NCBI RefSeq assembly: GCF_021190955.1
Contig: NZ_JAIOAO010000001.1
Span: forward strand, 434,001 to 498,000
DNA: 64,000 nucleotides
Reading direction: 5' to 3'
Source: Parachryseolinea silvisoli
GTDB taxonomy: Bacteria > Bacteroidota > Bacteroidia > Cytophagales > Cyclobacteriaceae
Shown: positions 7,457-18,198 of the stretch, one piece after another
How positions within the stretch are numbered: the stretch's first letter is position 1
Layout: each line of letters begins with the position of its first letter
The notes under the pieces: generated by a model
The model's input: the letters and a program-made list of their open reading frames with translations, nothing else
Databases searched by the model: none
Told to the model about the DNA's origin: nothing
Position numbers and translations under genes: made by a program

Positions 7457-8641
7457 ATGAAACGTTTATTGAACCCACTTGCAACCACCGGAGTCACTAT
7501 GCTCGGGAGCATGGCACTCGTCGCCATATTAAACAGCTGTACATCGTCGTCGGGCAACGACGGTGGCATGATGCAAATGCCGCCCCCCACCCTGCCCGTG
7601 TTGACTGTCGCCAACGTAGCCACGACTACACACCGTGAGTATGCCGCCACGCTCGAAGGCAAGGTGAACGTCGAGATCCGTCCGCAGGTAGCAGGCTACC
7701 TGGAGACAATCTTTATAGACGAAGGCCAATACGTTAAAGCCGGTCAGCCGTTGTTCCGCATCAACGACCGCCCCTACCGCGAGCAGGTAGCCAACACCAC
7801 GGCATCGCTGAAGGCTGCACAAGCCAACGAGTCGAAAGCCCAACTGGAAGTTGACCGCCTGACGCCACTGGTGAAAAACAACGTCATCTCGGAAATCCAA
7901 CTGCAGACGGCACAAGCCAGCCTCGAGTCGGCCAAAGCGAGCGTGGCCCAGGCCCGCGCCCAGATGGGCAATGCCGAGATCAACGCCGGCTACGCGCTGA
8001 TCAAAGCACCGGTGAGCGGTTACATTGGTCACATCCCCTACAAACTCGGCAGCCTCGTGGGCCGTGGCGAAGACCTGCCGCTGACTGTCCTGTCGGATGT
8101 AAAGGATATCTATGCTTACTTCTCGCTGAGCGAAGTTGACTTCCTGCAGTTCAAAGAGCAGGTGCCGGGCGCCACGCTGGAAGAGAAGCTAAAGAACCTG
8201 CCGCCCGTCAACCTGATCCTGGCCGACAACACCGTATATCCTGAAAAGGGTGTTGTGAGCACGGTCGAAGGTCAGTTTGACAAGACCATGGGTGCTATCA
8301 CCTTCCGCGCGACGTTCCCCAATGCTGCCGGTCTGCTCCGCTCGGGTAACACCGGCCGCGTAAGCATCCCACGCAACCATGCGCAAGCACTGGTCGTACC
8401 GCAGGAGGCAACGTTCGAGCTACAGGACAAGGTGCTGGTGTTTGTCGTATCCGACAGCAACAAGGTGGCCAGCCGCCCAATCCGTATCAAAGACCAAAGC
8501 GCTACGTACTACTTTGTAGACGAAGGGCTGAAGCCGGGCGAAAAGATTGTGTACTCGGGCCTGAGCCGTCTGCGCGACGGTGCTCAGATCGTACCGCAGC
8601 TCATCACACTCGACAGTCTGCTGAAAACAAAACCTATTTAA
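7457..8641 (+). CDS. RND efflux periplasmic adaptor lipoprotein (HlyD/AcrA type)
   Basis: Membrane-fusion subunit of a tripartite drug/solute exporter, 394 residues. The signal sequence ends in a lipobox (ILNSC, C28), so it is lipid-anchored in the inner membrane. The order is that of AcrA/MexA: a beta-barrel start (EYAATLEGKVNVEIRPQVAGYLE), a lipoyl half-motif (GQYVKAGQPLFRI), an alpha-hairpin rich in Ala/Gln (about 100-180), the second lipoyl half (INAGYALIKAPVSGYIG), then barrel and membrane-proximal domains. A purine-rich AAGAAGGAAG precedes the ATG, one of the few Shine-Dalgarno-like sequences here. It is first gene of the operon adaptor-permease-channel. Confidence 0.94.
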   Translation: MKRLLNPLATTGVTMLGSMALVAILNSCTSSSGNDGGMMQMPPPTLPVLTVANVATTTHREYAATLEGKVNVEIRPQVAGYLETIFIDEGQYVKAGQPLFRINDRPYREQVANTTASLKAAQANESKAQLEVDRLTPLVKNNVISEIQLQTAQASLESAKASVAQARAQMGNAEINAGYALIKAPVSGYIGHIPYKLGSLVGRGEDLPLTVLSDVKDIYAYFSLSEVDFLQFKEQVPGATLEEKLKNLPPVNLILADNTVYPEKGVVSTVEGQFDKTMGAITFRATFPNAAGLLRSGNTGRVSIPRNHAQALVVPQEATFELQDKVLVFVVSDSNKVASRPIRIKDQSATYYFVDEGLKPGEKIVYSGLSRLRDGAQIVPQLITLDSLLKTKPI

Positions 8642-8655
8642 TCACACCGTTATAC

Positions 8656-8708
8656 CCTGCCGGCCAACCGGCCGCTTAGCGGGCCTGCTTCTCATCGAAG
8701 CAGGCCCG
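8656..8708 (+). other. Two hairpins between adaptor and permease genes
   Basis: A small GC hairpin (GCCGG-CCAA-CCGGC, starting near 8659) is followed by a perfect 11-bp stem, 8680-8690 with 8698-8708, with a 7-base loop. No T-run follows, so it is unlikely to terminate fully. In this position such structures often tune the ratio of upstream to downstream gene expression by RNA stability or partial attenuation (inference). Confidence 0.55.
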
Positions 8709-8743
8709 GCAGGACCTATACGTACCTTTTAATAACGCTTCTT

Positions 8744-11700
8744 ATGTTAAAGACATTTATCGAACGACCGGTACTGGCAACGGTCATCTCAATCATACTC
8801 GTGCTGCTGGGGGTGCTCTCGCTGCTTCAGCTGCCGGTGACCCAGTTCCCCGACATCGCCCCGCCCAGCATTCAGGTGCAGGCAAACTACCCCGGCGCCA
8901 ACGCAGAAGTGGTGGCCCGTTCCGTCGCCACGCCCATTGAAGAAGCCGTAAACGGCGTCGAGGACATGACCTACATGACCTCCACGTCCAACAACGACGG
9001 CACCATGGCGCTGACGGTATACTTCAAACTCGGCACGAACCCTGACCTGGCCGCTGTAAACGTGCAAAGCCGCGTGTCCAAGGCTACCAGCCTGCTGCCC
9101 GCAGAAGTAGTCCAAGCCGGTATCAACACGCAAAAGCAACAGAACAGCATGATCATGGTGGCCAACCTCATGAGCGACAACCCGCTGTACGACGAAACAT
9201 TCTTGCAGAACTACGCCAAGATCAACTTCATTCCCCAGATCCAACGGGTGAACGGCGTCGGTCAGGCCATGGTGTTCGGCTCGAAGGATTATTCCATGCG
9301 CATCTGGCTGAAGCCCGACCGCCTGGCGTCATACGGCCTGTCCGTACAAGAAGTGCTGGCCGCAGTACGCGAACAAAACCTCGAGGCCGCTCCCGGCCGG
9401 TTGGGTGAGAACAGCCATGAGGCATTTGAATATGTGATCAAATACCGTGGCAAGTTCAACAAAGACTCGCAGTATGGTGACATCATTCTGCGCGCCAATG
9501 AAGATGGTTCCGTTTTGCGTCTGCGCGACGTGGCACGCATTGAGCTGGGCTCGTTCTCCTATAACCAAAACACGACCGTCAACGGCAAGCAAGGTATCGG
9601 TCTGGCGATCTTCCAGACGGCCGGCTCAAATGCCAACGACATTCAAACCGAAGTAAACGCATTGCTGGAAAAAGCGAAAGCCGACCTTCCGCAAGGCGTA
9701 CAGGTGTTTACGATCTATAGCACCAAGGAATACCTGGACGAATCGATTAAACAGGTTACAACTACTCTTCTCGAGGCGTTCGTCCTCGTATTCCTTGTTG
9801 TATTTATATTCCTGCAAGACTTCCGCTCGACACTCATTCCGGCCATTGCGGTGCCGGTAGCGATCATCGGTACATTCTTCTTCATGCAGTTGTTTGGTTT
9901 TACCATCAACCTGCTGACGCTGTTCGCCCTCGTACTCGCCATTGGTATCGTGGTGGACGACGCGATTGTGGTAGTAGAAGCCGTGCACGCAAAACTCCAA
10001 ACCACCAAGCTCCATCCACGCGCCGCCACACTGCAATCCATGACAGAGATTTCCGGTGCGATCGTCTCTATTACCCTGGTAATGTCCGCGGTGTTTATAC
10101 CGGTAGGCTTTATGCAAGGCCCGGCGGGTGTATTCTATCGTCAGTTCGCCTTTACGCTTGCCATCGCCATTATCATCTCGGCGGTAAATGCCTTGACGCT
10201 TAGCCCGGCATTGTGCGCATTGTTCTTAAAGCCACATGTTGACCATGACGACCAGGGGCATGCAAGCCTGCCGCTTCACAAGCGTTTCTTCCAGGCTTTT
10301 AATACCAGCTTCAACGCGATGACTGAAAAGTATATTCGCAGCCTGAGCTTCCTGAACCGTCGTAAATGGATCCCGCTCGGTGGCATTGCCATCGTTACAC
10401 TGGCGAGCGTCTGGATGCTGATCTCGACTCCCACCGGTTTTATCCCGAACGAAGACCAAAGCTTCTTCGTATTCTCCATCACCATGCCTCCCGGCTCGTC
10501 GTTGGAACGTACGCGGGAAGTGGTGAACAAGGTCGAACAAATCATGAAAGACCTCGACGCCACCAACCACTACCTCTCGGTGGCAGGCCTTAACATCATT
10601 ACGAACTCCATCAGCTCGAACTATGCGGTGGGCTTTGTAAAGATGAAGCCCCACAAAGATCGCGGGGAAGTCAAAGACATCAACGCCATCATGGGCATCG
10701 TGAACCAGAAGCTCGGCGCCATCAACGAAGCCAACATCTTTACCTTCATGATGCCGACCGTACCGGGCTTTAGCAACCTCTCGGGCTTTGAGCTGATCTT
10801 GCAAGACCGCACCGGCGGCTCGCTGCATACCCTGAACGAAACGGCGCAAGGCCTGATCGGCGAGCTGATGAAGCGCCCCGAAATTGCCTTTGCCTTTACA
10901 ACGTTCAACACCGCCAACCCGCAGTTCATGCTGAACATTGACGAGAAAAAAGCCAAGCAGCTCGGCGTCTCGGTCAATGACGCGTTGCAAACGCTGCAAG
11001 TATACTACGGCAGTACGTTCGCGTCGGACTTTAACCGCTTTGGTAAATTCTACCGCGTGATTATGCAGGCCGATACCGAGTTTCGCGACGATCCTGCGTC
11101 ACTTAAAGGCATGTTTGTAAAGAACTCCTTTGGCGAGATGGTGCCGCTAAGCACCATCATCAGACTGGAACGTGTGTATGGTCCTGAAACCGTAACGCGT
11201 AACAACCTGTTCAACGCTGTTACCATCAACGGCGTGCCGAAGCCGGGCTATAGCTCGGGCGATGCCATCAAGGCCGTAGAAGAAGTGACCGCACAGTACC
11301 TGCCCCGTGGCTTCGGTTACGAGTGGGCCGGTATGACCAAAGAAGAGATCGCCTCCGGCGGACAAGCCGGCTTTATCTTCGCCTTGTGTCTCATCTTCGT
11401 ATACTTCCTGCTCGCCGCACAGTATGAAAGCTATATCCTGCCCCTGTCGGTTATCCTGTCGATACCGTTGGGTATATTCGGTGTGTTCCTGTTCATTCGC
11501 CTGTTCGGCATCGAAAACAACATCTATGTACAGGTAGGGCTTATCATGCTCATTGGTCTGTTGGCGAAGAACGCCATCCTGATCGTGGAGTATGCCGTAC
11601 AACGTCGACGCGCAGGCATGGACCTGGTGGCCGCGGCGCTGGAAGCAGCACGTCTGCGTCTGCGCCCGATCCTCATGACCTCGTTTGCCTTTATCGTAGG

Positions 11701-11905
11701 GCTGCTGCCGCTGATGCGCGCTACCGGTGCTTCCGCATTGGGTAACCGCTCGATCAGCACAGGTGCTGCCGGCGGTATGTTAACGGGAGTGATCCTCGGC
11801 ATCTTTGCCGTACCGGTACTCTTCGTCATTTTCCAATACATCCAGGAGCGCGTTTCGGGCAAGAGCCCTGAAGCCTCTGCCGTAGAACCGACCTCAACGC
11901 TATAA
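8744..11905 (+). CDS. RND efflux inner-membrane permease (AcrB/MexB, HAE1 type)
   Basis: 1053 residues, the normal length for the drug-exporting HAE1 family. It begins with the typical FIERPVLATVISIILVLLG first helix and PVTQFPDIAPPSIQV porter start. The proton-relay helix GIVVDDAIVVVEAVHAKL carries the paired aspartates, and the second membrane block ends with LMTSFAFIVGLLPL. Two large periplasmic loops (about residues 40-330 and 560-870) follow the internal-duplication plan. It uses proton influx to drive substrates to the outer-membrane channel encoded 11 bases downstream. Hydrophobic drug or dye substrates are typical of the subfamily; the natural substrate is unknown. Confidence 0.96.
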   Translation: MLKTFIERPVLATVISIILVLLGVLSLLQLPVTQFPDIAPPSIQVQANYPGANAEVVARSVATPIEEAVNGVEDMTYMTSTSNNDGTMALTVYFKLGTNPDLAAVNVQSRVSKATSLLPAEVVQAGINTQKQQNSMIMVANLMSDNPLYDETFLQNYAKINFIPQIQRVNGVGQAMVFGSKDYSMRIWLKPDRLASYGLSVQEVLAAVREQNLEAAPGRLGENSHEAFEYVIKYRGKFNKDSQYGDIILRANEDGSVLRLRDVARIELGSFSYNQNTTVNGKQGIGLAIFQTAGSNANDIQTEVNALLEKAKADLPQGVQVFTIYSTKEYLDESIKQVTTTLLEAFVLVFLVVFIFLQDFRSTLIPAIAVPVAIIGTFFFMQLFGFTINLLTLFALVLAIGIVVDDAIVVVEAVHAKLQTTKLHPRAATLQSMTEISGAIVSITLVMSAVFIPVGFMQGPAGVFYRQFAFTLAIAIIISAVNALTLSPALCALFLKPHVDHDDQGHASLPLHKRFFQAFNTSFNAMTEKYIRSLSFLNRRKWIPLGGIAIVTLASVWMLISTPTGFIPNEDQSFFVFSITMPPGSSLERTREVVNKVEQIMKDLDATNHYLSVAGLNIITNSISSNYAVGFVKMKPHKDRGEVKDINAIMGIVNQKLGAINEANIFTFMMPTVPGFSNLSGFELILQDRTGGSLHTLNETAQGLIGELMKRPEIAFAFTTFNTANPQFMLNIDEKKAKQLGVSVNDALQTLQVYYGSTFASDFNRFGKFYRVIMQADTEFRDDPASLKGMFVKNSFGEMVPLSTIIRLERVYGPETVTRNNLFNAVTINGVPKPGYSSGDAIKAVEEVTAQYLPRGFGYEWAGMTKEEIASGGQAGFIFALCLIFVYFLLAAQYESYILPLSVILSIPLGIFGVFLFIRLFGIENNIYVQVGLIMLIGLLAKNAILIVEYAVQRRRAGMDLVAAALEAARLRLRPILMTSFAFIVGLLPLMRATGASALGNRSISTGAAGGMLTGVILGIFAVPVLFVIFQYIQERVSGKSPEASAVEPTSTL

Positions 11906-11916
11906 TCTTTCCGCAC

Positions 11917-13344
11917 ATGCGCAGAAATAAATATCTATCGACAAGTATATCCTTCGGACTGGCAGTAGCCCTTTTAGCGGGCTGCTCTGCCGGGAAGAAC
12001 TATAAACGTCCTGAACTAAACGCACCGACCCAGTATGGCACAGGTGCCAGCGACAGCAGCGCCGCGCTGCTGTCATGGAAGGTGTTCTTTCAAGACCCGA
12101 CCCTGGTTGGCCTGATCGACAAGGCGCTGGTCAGCAACTTCGACATGCAGTTGGCCATCCAGCGATTGGAGGCTTCACACGCCTTAGCAAAGCAGGCAAA
12201 GCTAGCCTGGCTTCCATCGCTCAACGCACAAGGCACTGTATCGACCAACAATCCATCGAACAATAGCTTCACCGGTATACAATTGGGCTCCGTTCCTCCG
12301 CCCATCGGTCCCCTCCATCACCTCGAAGATTATACCCTCGGCGGTACGCTGTCATGGGAGATCGACGTGTGGGGTAAGATCCGCCGCCAACGGGAAGCTG
12401 CCGTGGCAACTTACCTGCAGAGCTTCGAAGCACGCCGTGCCGTGCAGACCGGATTGGTTGCCTCAGTGGCCAACAACTACTACAACCTGGTCATGCTCGA
12501 CGCACAGTTGGAGATCGCCACACGCAATGCCAACCTCAGTGACAGCATCGTGCAAATGATTCGCCTGCAAAAAACCGCAGGTGAAGTCACGGAGCTGGCG
12601 GTACAACAGGCCTTGTCACAACAGCAAACCGCCGCACTTCTCGTGCCGCAGCTGGAGCAGGCCATCACACTACAGGAAAACGCACTGCGTTTATTACTCG
12701 GCGACTGGCCGGGTGCCGTCACCCGCGGCACAGCACTCGACAGCCTGCTGTCACAAGATTCGCTGGCCACCGGTGTACCCGCAGATTTGCTGCGCCTGCG
12801 TCCCGATGTACGCTCAAGCGAGCTGGCACTGGTAGCAGCCAATGCGCGCGTGGGAGCAGCCCAGGGTGCCATGTACCCAGCCTTGAGTATTACCGCGACG
12901 GGCGGGCTAAACGCATTCGAGGCTTCTAACTGGTTTAAGACGCCCGCTTCGCTGTTCGGTATACTCGCCGGTAACCTCACGCAGCCGATCTTCCAAAAAC
13001 GCCAACTCCGCACGCAGCTCGATGTTGCCCGTACCGAACGTGAGCAGCGGGCAATTGAATTCCGTCGCTCGGTTATGCAAGGTGTTCACGAGGTTACCAA
13101 CGCCCTGGTAAAAATTGATAAGCTACAAACACAACAGACTGTAGCCGATGACCGTGTCGAAACACTCGACCAGGCCGTGCAGAATGCCCAACTACTGTTC
13201 CGCAGCGGCATGGCCAACTACCTGGAAGTTGTAACCGCACAAAGCCGAGCGCTGCAGGCCGAGCTTGAAAAAGCTACCATTACACGCCAACATCTCAGCG
13301 CACAAGTCGAGCTATACCAATCCCTCGGCGGCGGCTGGCAATAA
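11917..13344 (+). CDS. Outer-membrane efflux channel lipoprotein (OprM/NodT type)
   Basis: 475 residues. The signal peptide ends in a lipobox (LLAGC, C23), and the mature start has the NodT-family form YKRPELNAPTQY. Two outer-membrane efflux domains follow. Each has a long alpha-helical repeat rich in Ala, Gln and Leu (for instance around 205-260 and 395-470) and a short beta segment (YTLGGTLSWEIDVWGKIRRQ and ITATGGLNAFEASNW). It would trimerise to form the exit duct for the RND pump encoded just upstream. It ends the operon; a strong terminator follows 34 bases later. Confidence 0.94.
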   Translation: MRRNKYLSTSISFGLAVALLAGCSAGKNYKRPELNAPTQYGTGASDSSAALLSWKVFFQDPTLVGLIDKALVSNFDMQLAIQRLEASHALAKQAKLAWLPSLNAQGTVSTNNPSNNSFTGIQLGSVPPPIGPLHHLEDYTLGGTLSWEIDVWGKIRRQREAAVATYLQSFEARRAVQTGLVASVANNYYNLVMLDAQLEIATRNANLSDSIVQMIRLQKTAGEVTELAVQQALSQQQTAALLVPQLEQAITLQENALRLLLGDWPGAVTRGTALDSLLSQDSLATGVPADLLRLRPDVRSSELALVAANARVGAAQGAMYPALSITATGGLNAFEASNWFKTPASLFGILAGNLTQPIFQKRQLRTQLDVARTEREQRAIEFRRSVMQGVHEVTNALVKIDKLQTQQTVADDRVETLDQAVQNAQLLFRSGMANYLEVVTAQSRALQAELEKATITRQHLSAQVELYQSLGGGWQ

Positions 13345-13377
13345 GAGACTTTCTTCTATGTATTTTTTTGTGTTGGG

Positions 13378-13408
13378 TCTTCCCGGTTCGCCGGGAAGAT
13401 TTTTTTTT
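13378..13408 (+). terminator. Strong intrinsic terminator of the RND operon
   Basis: A 9-bp perfect GC-rich stem (TCTTCCCGG with CCGGGAAGA) closed by a stable TTCG tetraloop and followed by nine T. Confidence 0.9.
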
Positions 13409-13491
13409 GGTGGCTATCCATTCCAAAATGATTGACACGACATCAAACCAAATACACAACACCATGACAATCAGATTATTATAAAATAAAA

Positions 13492-13510
13492 AAGGCCCTT
13501 TAGGGGCCTT
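13492..13510 (-). terminator. Hairpin terminator for minus-strand transcription
   Basis: The stem AAGGCCC/GGGCCTT with 5-base loop is followed on the minus strand by TTTTTATTTTAT. It probably ends the transcript of the gene at 13818-14486, about 300 bases upstream in its direction of transcription. Confidence 0.5.
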
Positions 13511-13817
13511 AGTTGACGTCAAAATGTCATTTTTTATATAATTTCTTTCGTCTTCATTCTCGTCATGATTTACTTTAAACTAAGCAAAAACCCTGAGACG
13601 GCAAAAGCAATTCTCTGTGTCCCATTGTCAATTTCCCCTCTGTTTTATTTAACGTATGAAACTCCTTAACAGTTTTACTAACAATGTTTGCGTCAGAGGC
13701 TACCGGGAATAATGTCTTATAAAGATAGTAAATGACTTGTATTCACAAACTTGTGAGATAGGATAAAATATACCGACTTTGAGGTTTTCATATCTAAGCA
13801 AGAATGGCCACGCCGGT
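13511..13817. other. AT-rich non-coding stretch
   Basis: About 300 AT-rich bases between the two convergent transcripts. A plus-strand frame of 34 codons (ATG at 13566) exists but has no start signal or recognisable content. I see nothing else. Confidence 0.4.
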
Positions 13818-14486
13818 CTATTTCTTTACTGTAATAACCGTATCCGTAATAGGCTCATACGTCGCATAGCAAGCCTTATTTCCAAACGTACTAAAGGAAT
13901 ATAAGGCAATCTCCTTTTCTGTTACCAATTCTTTGGGAATCATGTGCGGATATACCTTGCTCAGGGCGTGTGCTACAATCAGGAAGTGAACGTTGTTAAT
14001 AGCAATCAGGTCGTCCTCGTCCGCGGAACATTCGACATGCAGCAACTCAATAGAATCCGCATGAATTCGCGCCGTGACTTTATACCCCAGATCGCCGGTC
14101 CAACTCCGCGTGAAGTAAAATATATCATCATAGATATAGATATCCCATTTCACATCCATGGAGTCAGCTTTGAAGACAATCCCTTCCAACGCTGCACCAT
14201 TGTGCGGGTACTTCAAATTGACAGAAACTGTTTTTGAGTTCGGAACAGACATACCTTTGTATTCTTCGCCCAGCGAGCCGCGCAACGCACTGTACGTATC
14301 TGCAATTTCCTTTTTAGAAGTGGTCGCAATCATCGATAATGTAAACGACCGGATATCCAGAATCCGCTTGTTAAAAGGATTTTCCGCTCCCACCTCATAC
14401 CATTTGAAACTGTACTCCGTTTCTGGTTTCTGATGCGCTTCGGATTCCTTTGTTTCATTCCGTTTCTTCTTGAAAAAGCCAAACAT
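13818..14486 (-). CDS. Unknown soluble protein
   Basis: 222 residues from the ATG at 14486 (MFGFFKKKR); the frame is open 11 codons upstream. The N-terminus is short, basic and then acidic, and probably unstructured. The rest looks like one alpha/beta domain with aromatic strands (VKWDIYIYDDIFYFTRSW) and no membrane segment. I do not recognise it. Short cytoplasmic proteins opening with MFGFFKKK occur widely in Bacteroidota as orphan genes. The gene is AT-richer than its neighbours and stands alone between the RND operon and icmF, which suggests acquisition. Confidence 0.65.
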   Translation of the reverse strand: MFGFFKKKRNETKESEAHQKPETEYSFKWYEVGAENPFNKRILDIRSFTLSMIATTSKKEIADTYSALRGSLGEEYKGMSVPNSKTVSVNLKYPHNGAALEGIVFKADSMDVKWDIYIYDDIFYFTRSWTGDLGYKVTARIHADSIELLHVECSADEDDLIAINNVHFLIVAHALSKVYPHMIPKELVTEKEIALYSFSTFGNKACYATYEPITDTVITVKK

Positions 14487-14584
14487 CGTTTTGAGATTTA
14501 TACGTTTTGTCAAGCACAATATCGGGAATTCTGTACAAGTAGATGCTTTCCTAACTCTTGTTAGTACAATCGCTCACTTCTGCG

Positions 14585-14592
14585 TATTTTCG
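14585..14592 (+). promoter_or_regulatory. Putative -7 element of icmF
   Basis: TATTTTCG, one mismatch from TAnnTTTG, 20 bases ahead of the ATG at 14613. It overlaps the GTG at 14592, so that GTG would not be in the transcript. No good -33 element is seen at the right spacing. Confidence 0.35.
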
Positions 14593-14612
14593 TGTCTAAC
14601 AATCGATTTTTC

Positions 14613-17600
14613 ATGCGTTCTGACACGATTACAGCCAGTAAAACTGAAAAAAAAGAGCCTGTTGCAGCGGGCCACACGGTTCAGGAACCCTACAAGCCGC
14701 AGCATAAAGTGCGGATTGTCACAGCGGCCAGTCTTTTTGACGGCCACGATGCGGCGATCAACATCATGCGGCGGATCATCCAGACCACCGGCTGCGAAGT
14801 AATTCACCTGGGGCACGACCGCAGCGTGGAAGAAGTGGTGAACACCGCCATTCAGGAAGATGCACATGCCATTGCCATGACCAGCTACCAGGGTGGGCAT
14901 ACGGAATACTTTAAATACATGTATGACCTCTTACAAGAGAAGGGCGCAAGCCACATCCGCATCTTCGGCGGCGGTGGCGGCGTGATCCTGCCGGAAGAGA
15001 TCCGCGAGCTGATGGACTATGGCATCACCCGCATCTACACACCCGACGACGGCCGCGCCATGGGCCTGCAAGGCATGATCAACGACCTCGTTGAAAAGAG
15101 CGACTACCCTACTGGCGAATCCATCTCCAACGACATCTCGCAGCTAACGACCTCCGACCACCCCGCACTGGCGCGGTTGATCTCTGCCGCCGAAAACTTC
15201 TACGACAAACACCAGGACGTTTTCAAAAAGGTAAACGAAAAGGCCGCCACATCCACAGCCCCCGTATTGGGCATCACCGGCACCGGTGGCGCTGGCAAAT
15301 CATCGATGGTAGACGAGATCGTACGCCGCTTCCTGATCGACTTTAAAGACAAGACGCTCGGCATCATTTCCGTCGATCCTTCCAAACGCAAAACGGGCGG
15401 CGCACTCTTAGGCGATCGCATCCGGATGAACGCCATCAACAACCCGCGCGTATTCATGCGCTCGCTGGCGACACGCCAAAGCAACCTGGCGTTGTCCGCC
15501 TATGTGAAAGAAGCCATACAATCGCTCAAAGCAGCAGGCTTTGACCTCATTATACTGGAGACCTCCGGCATTGGCCAAAGCGACACCGAGATACTTGACC
15601 ACAGCGACGTGTCACTCTATATCATGACACCCGAGTACGGCGCCGCCACGCAGTTGGAAAAGATCGACATGCTCGACTTTGCCGACGTCATTGCACTGAA
15701 CAAGTTCGACAAACGCGGCGCGCTCGACGCCCTGCGCGATGTCAAGAAACAATATCAACGCAACCACCAGCTGTGGAACAGCCCTGCAGAAGGCATGCCC
15801 GTGTTCGGCACCATCGCCTCGCAATTCAACGACCCCGGCACGAACCAGCTCTATAAGCACGTGATGGATACCATCGCTGAAAAGACCGGAGCACCCCTGC
15901 AATCATCGTTCGAGATCACTCGCGAGATGTCGGAGAAAATCTTTGTTATCCCGCCACACCGCACCCGCTACCTGAGCGAAATCTCCGAAAACAACCGCAG
16001 CTACGACAGCTGGGTAAAAAGCCAGGCAACCATCGCACAGAAGTTATACGCCCTGCGTACGTCGATGGACACCGTGCGCGAGCTGGCCCCCGAAGACAAA
16101 GACCGCCTGATAAAAGGCCTGGAAGAACAATTTGAAAAGCTCAGGCTGGACCTCGATCCGCGCAACTGGAAGCTGCTCGAAAACTGGCCCGCGCGCGTAG
16201 CCCAGTATAAAGGCCCGCTGTTTAAATTCAAAGTGCGCGACAAAGAGATCGGCATCAAGACACACGCAGAATCTTTATCGCAGGTGCAGATCCCAAAAGT
16301 TGCGCTGCCGCGCTACGAAGCCTGGGGCGATCTGCTGCAATGGAATCTGCAAGAGAACGTGCCCGGCGAGTTTCCGTATACCGCCGGTATATATCCCTTC
16401 AAACGCGAAGGTGAAGACCCTACCCGTATGTTCGCCGGCGAAGGCGGCCCGGAGCGTACCAACCGCCGCTTCCACTACGTGAGCATGGCAATGCCCGCCA
16501 AACGACTGTCGACGGCATTCGACTCGGTAACACTCTACGGCAACGACCCCGACTACCGCCCCGACATCTACGGCAAGATCGGCAACTCGGGCGTCAGCAT
16601 CTGCTGCCTGGACGACGCCAAAAAACTCTATAGCGGCTTTAACCTCGCCGATCCTAAAACATCGGTATCGATGACCATTAACGGTCCCGCACCGATGCTG
16701 CTGGGCTATTTCATGAACGCCGCCATCGACCAGCAATGTGAAGTATATATCAAACAGAATGGCCTGGAGGAAGAGGTAAAACAAAAGATCGCCGCCCTCT
16801 ATAAGAACCATTCCGGCAAACAACCTGCCTACCAGGGGCCACTGCCGAAAGGCAACGACGGCCTTGGCCTGATGCTGCTGGGCGTAACCGGCGACCAGGT
16901 ACTGCCGGCCGATGTTTACCAAAAGATCAAAGCCGAAACACTCGCGCAAGTGCGCGGCACGGTACAAGCCGACATTCTCAAAGAAGACCAGGCACAAAAC
17001 ACCTGTATCTTCTCGACGGAGTTTGCGCTGCGCCTCATGGGCGACGTACAGCAGTATTTCATCGACCAGAACGTACGCAACTTCTACTCCGTATCGATCT
17101 CCGGCTACCACATCGCAGAAGCCGGCGCCAACCCCATCACACAGCTGGCCTTCACCCTCGCCAATGGTTTTACATACGTGGAGTACTACCTCAGCCGCGG
17201 CATGGATATCGACGACTTCGCCCCGAACCTGTCGTTCTTCTTCAGCAATGGCGTCGACCCCGAGTATGCCGTCATCGGACGTGTAGCCCGCCGGCTGTGG
17301 GCCAAGGCGCTTAAGAATAAATATGGCGCCAATGCCCGCGCGCAGATGTTGAAGTATCACATCCAAACCTCCGGCCGCTCACTGCACGCCCAGGAGATCG
17401 ACTTCAACGACATCCGCACCACGCTGCAGGCATTGTATGCCATTTACGACAACTGCAACTCCCTGCATACAAACGCCTACGACGAAGCCATCACCACGCC
17501 GACGGAAGAAAGCGTGCGCCGCGCCATGGCCATCCAGCTCATCATCAACAAAGAGCTGGGCCTGGCCAAGAACGAAAACCCCCTGCAAGGTTCGTTCATT

Positions 17601-18053
17601 ATCGAAGAGCTGACCGACCTGGTCGAGGAAGCCGTACTCACAGAATTCGACCGCATTACCGAACGCGGCGGCGTGCTGGGCGCCATGGAGACGATGTATC
17701 AACGCGGTAAAATTCAGGAAGAGAGCTTGCACTACGAGATGTTGAAACACACGGGCGAGTTCCCGATCATTGGTGTAAATACTTTCTTAAGCTCGAAAGG
17801 GTCGCCAACCGTAATTCCGCGGGAAGTAATTCGCGCCACGGCGGAAGAGAAAGAATATCAGATCAACATGCTGCGCAACCTCCACAGTGTGCATGAGCAA
17901 CGTGTAACAGAACAGCTGGCGCGTGTGCAGGCGGCGGCGGTACAAAATCAAAACATCTTCGAAATGCTGATGGACGCTTGTAAAGTTTGCTCGCTGGGGC
18001 AGATTACGAAGGCGCTTTTTGAAGTCGGCGGGCAGTACCGTCGGAATATGTAA
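14613..18053 (+). CDS. icmF: Fused isobutyryl-CoA mutase (IcmF), coenzyme B12-dependent
   Basis: 1146 residues combining three parts that are separate in methylmalonyl-CoA mutase systems. First is a B12-binding domain (about 25-160), with [10 protein letters not shown] supplying the lower-ligand histidine H45. Second is a MeaB-like G-protein chaperone (about 180-420), with P-loop [12 protein letters not shown] (K229) and ALNKFDKRG. Third is a linker and a C-terminal TIM-barrel mutase (about 550-1146), with [13 protein letters not shown] and [11 protein letters not shown]. It interconverts isobutyryl-CoA and n-butyryl-CoA, or related branched acyl-CoAs such as pivalyl-CoA. The built-in GTPase gates cofactor loading. 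The ATG at 14613 is preferred over the GTG at 14592, which overlaps a -7-like box. It is a single-gene unit with its own terminator. Confidence 0.95.
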   Translation: MRSDTITASKTEKKEPVAAGHTVQEPYKPQHKVRIVTAASLFDGHDAAINIMRRIIQTTGCEVIHLGHDRSVEEVVNTAIQEDAHAIAMTSYQGGHTEYFKYMYDLLQEKGASHIRIFGGGGGVILPEEIRELMDYGITRIYTPDDGRAMGLQGMINDLVEKSDYPTGESISNDISQLTTSDHPALARLISAAENFYDKHQDVFKKVNEKAATSTAPVLGITGTGGAGKSSMVDEIVRRFLIDFKDKTLGIISVDPSKRKTGGALLGDRIRMNAINNPRVFMRSLATRQSNLALSAYVKEAIQSLKAAGFDLIILETSGIGQSDTEILDHSDVSLYIMTPEYGAATQLEKIDMLDFADVIALNKFDKRGALDALRDVKKQYQRNHQLWNSPAEGMPVFGTIASQFNDPGTNQLYKHVMDTIAEKTGAPLQSSFEITREMSEKIFVIPPHRTRYLSEISENNRSYDSWVKSQATIAQKLYALRTSMDTVRELAPEDKDRLIKGLEEQFEKLRLDLDPRNWKLLENWPARVAQYKGPLFKFKVRDKEIGIKTHAESLSQVQIPKVALPRYEAWGDLLQWNLQENVPGEFPYTAGIYPFKREGEDPTRMFAGEGGPERTNRRFHYVSMAMPAKRLSTAFDSVTLYGNDPDYRPDIYGKIGNSGVSICCLDDAKKLYSGFNLADPKTSVSMTINGPAPMLLGYFMNAAIDQQCEVYIKQNGLEEEVKQKIAALYKNHSGKQPAYQGPLPKGNDGLGLMLLGVTGDQVLPADVYQKIKAETLAQVRGTVQADILKEDQAQNTCIFSTEFALRLMGDVQQYFIDQNVRNFYSVSISGYHIAEAGANPITQLAFTLANGFTYVEYYLSRGMDIDDFAPNLSFFFSNGVDPEYAVIGRVARRLWAKALKNKYGANARAQMLKYHIQTSGRSLHAQEIDFNDIRTTLQALYAIYDNCNSLHTNAYDEAITTPTEESVRRAMAIQLIINKELGLAKNENPLQGSFIIEELTDLVEEAVLTEFDRITERGGVLGAMETMYQRGKIQEESLHYEMLKHTGEFPIIGVNTFLSSKGSPTVIPREVIRATAEEKEYQINMLRNLHSVHEQRVTEQLARVQAAAVQNQNIFEMLMDACKVCSLGQITKALFEVGGQYRRNM

Positions 18054-18085
18054 ACGTAATACCTAAACCGAGAAATACTTTTCTC

Positions 18086-18117
18086 CGCCGCATCCGTAAG
18101 GGTGCGGCGTTTTTTTT
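18086..18117 (+). terminator. Strong intrinsic terminator of icmF
   Basis: A 10-bp stem (CGCCGCATCC with GGGTGCGGCG, one wobble) with a GTAA loop and eight T, 33 bases after the stop codon. Confidence 0.9.
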
Positions 18118-18198
18118 GCGTGCGTGCGAAAAAAAATGTCGAAAAATGTTCCGCGAAATGGCCGGACGGTTCCTGTTTGCCACACCCTTTTCCCACGG

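Noticed and set aside
8744-11905. Several long antisense open frames inside the RND permease
   Set aside because: They are shadows produced by the GC-rich codon pattern of a clearly conserved gene.
13295-13522. Minus-strand 75-codon open frame after the RND channel
   Set aside because: It overlaps the channel gene and runs through the strong terminator; composition looks random.
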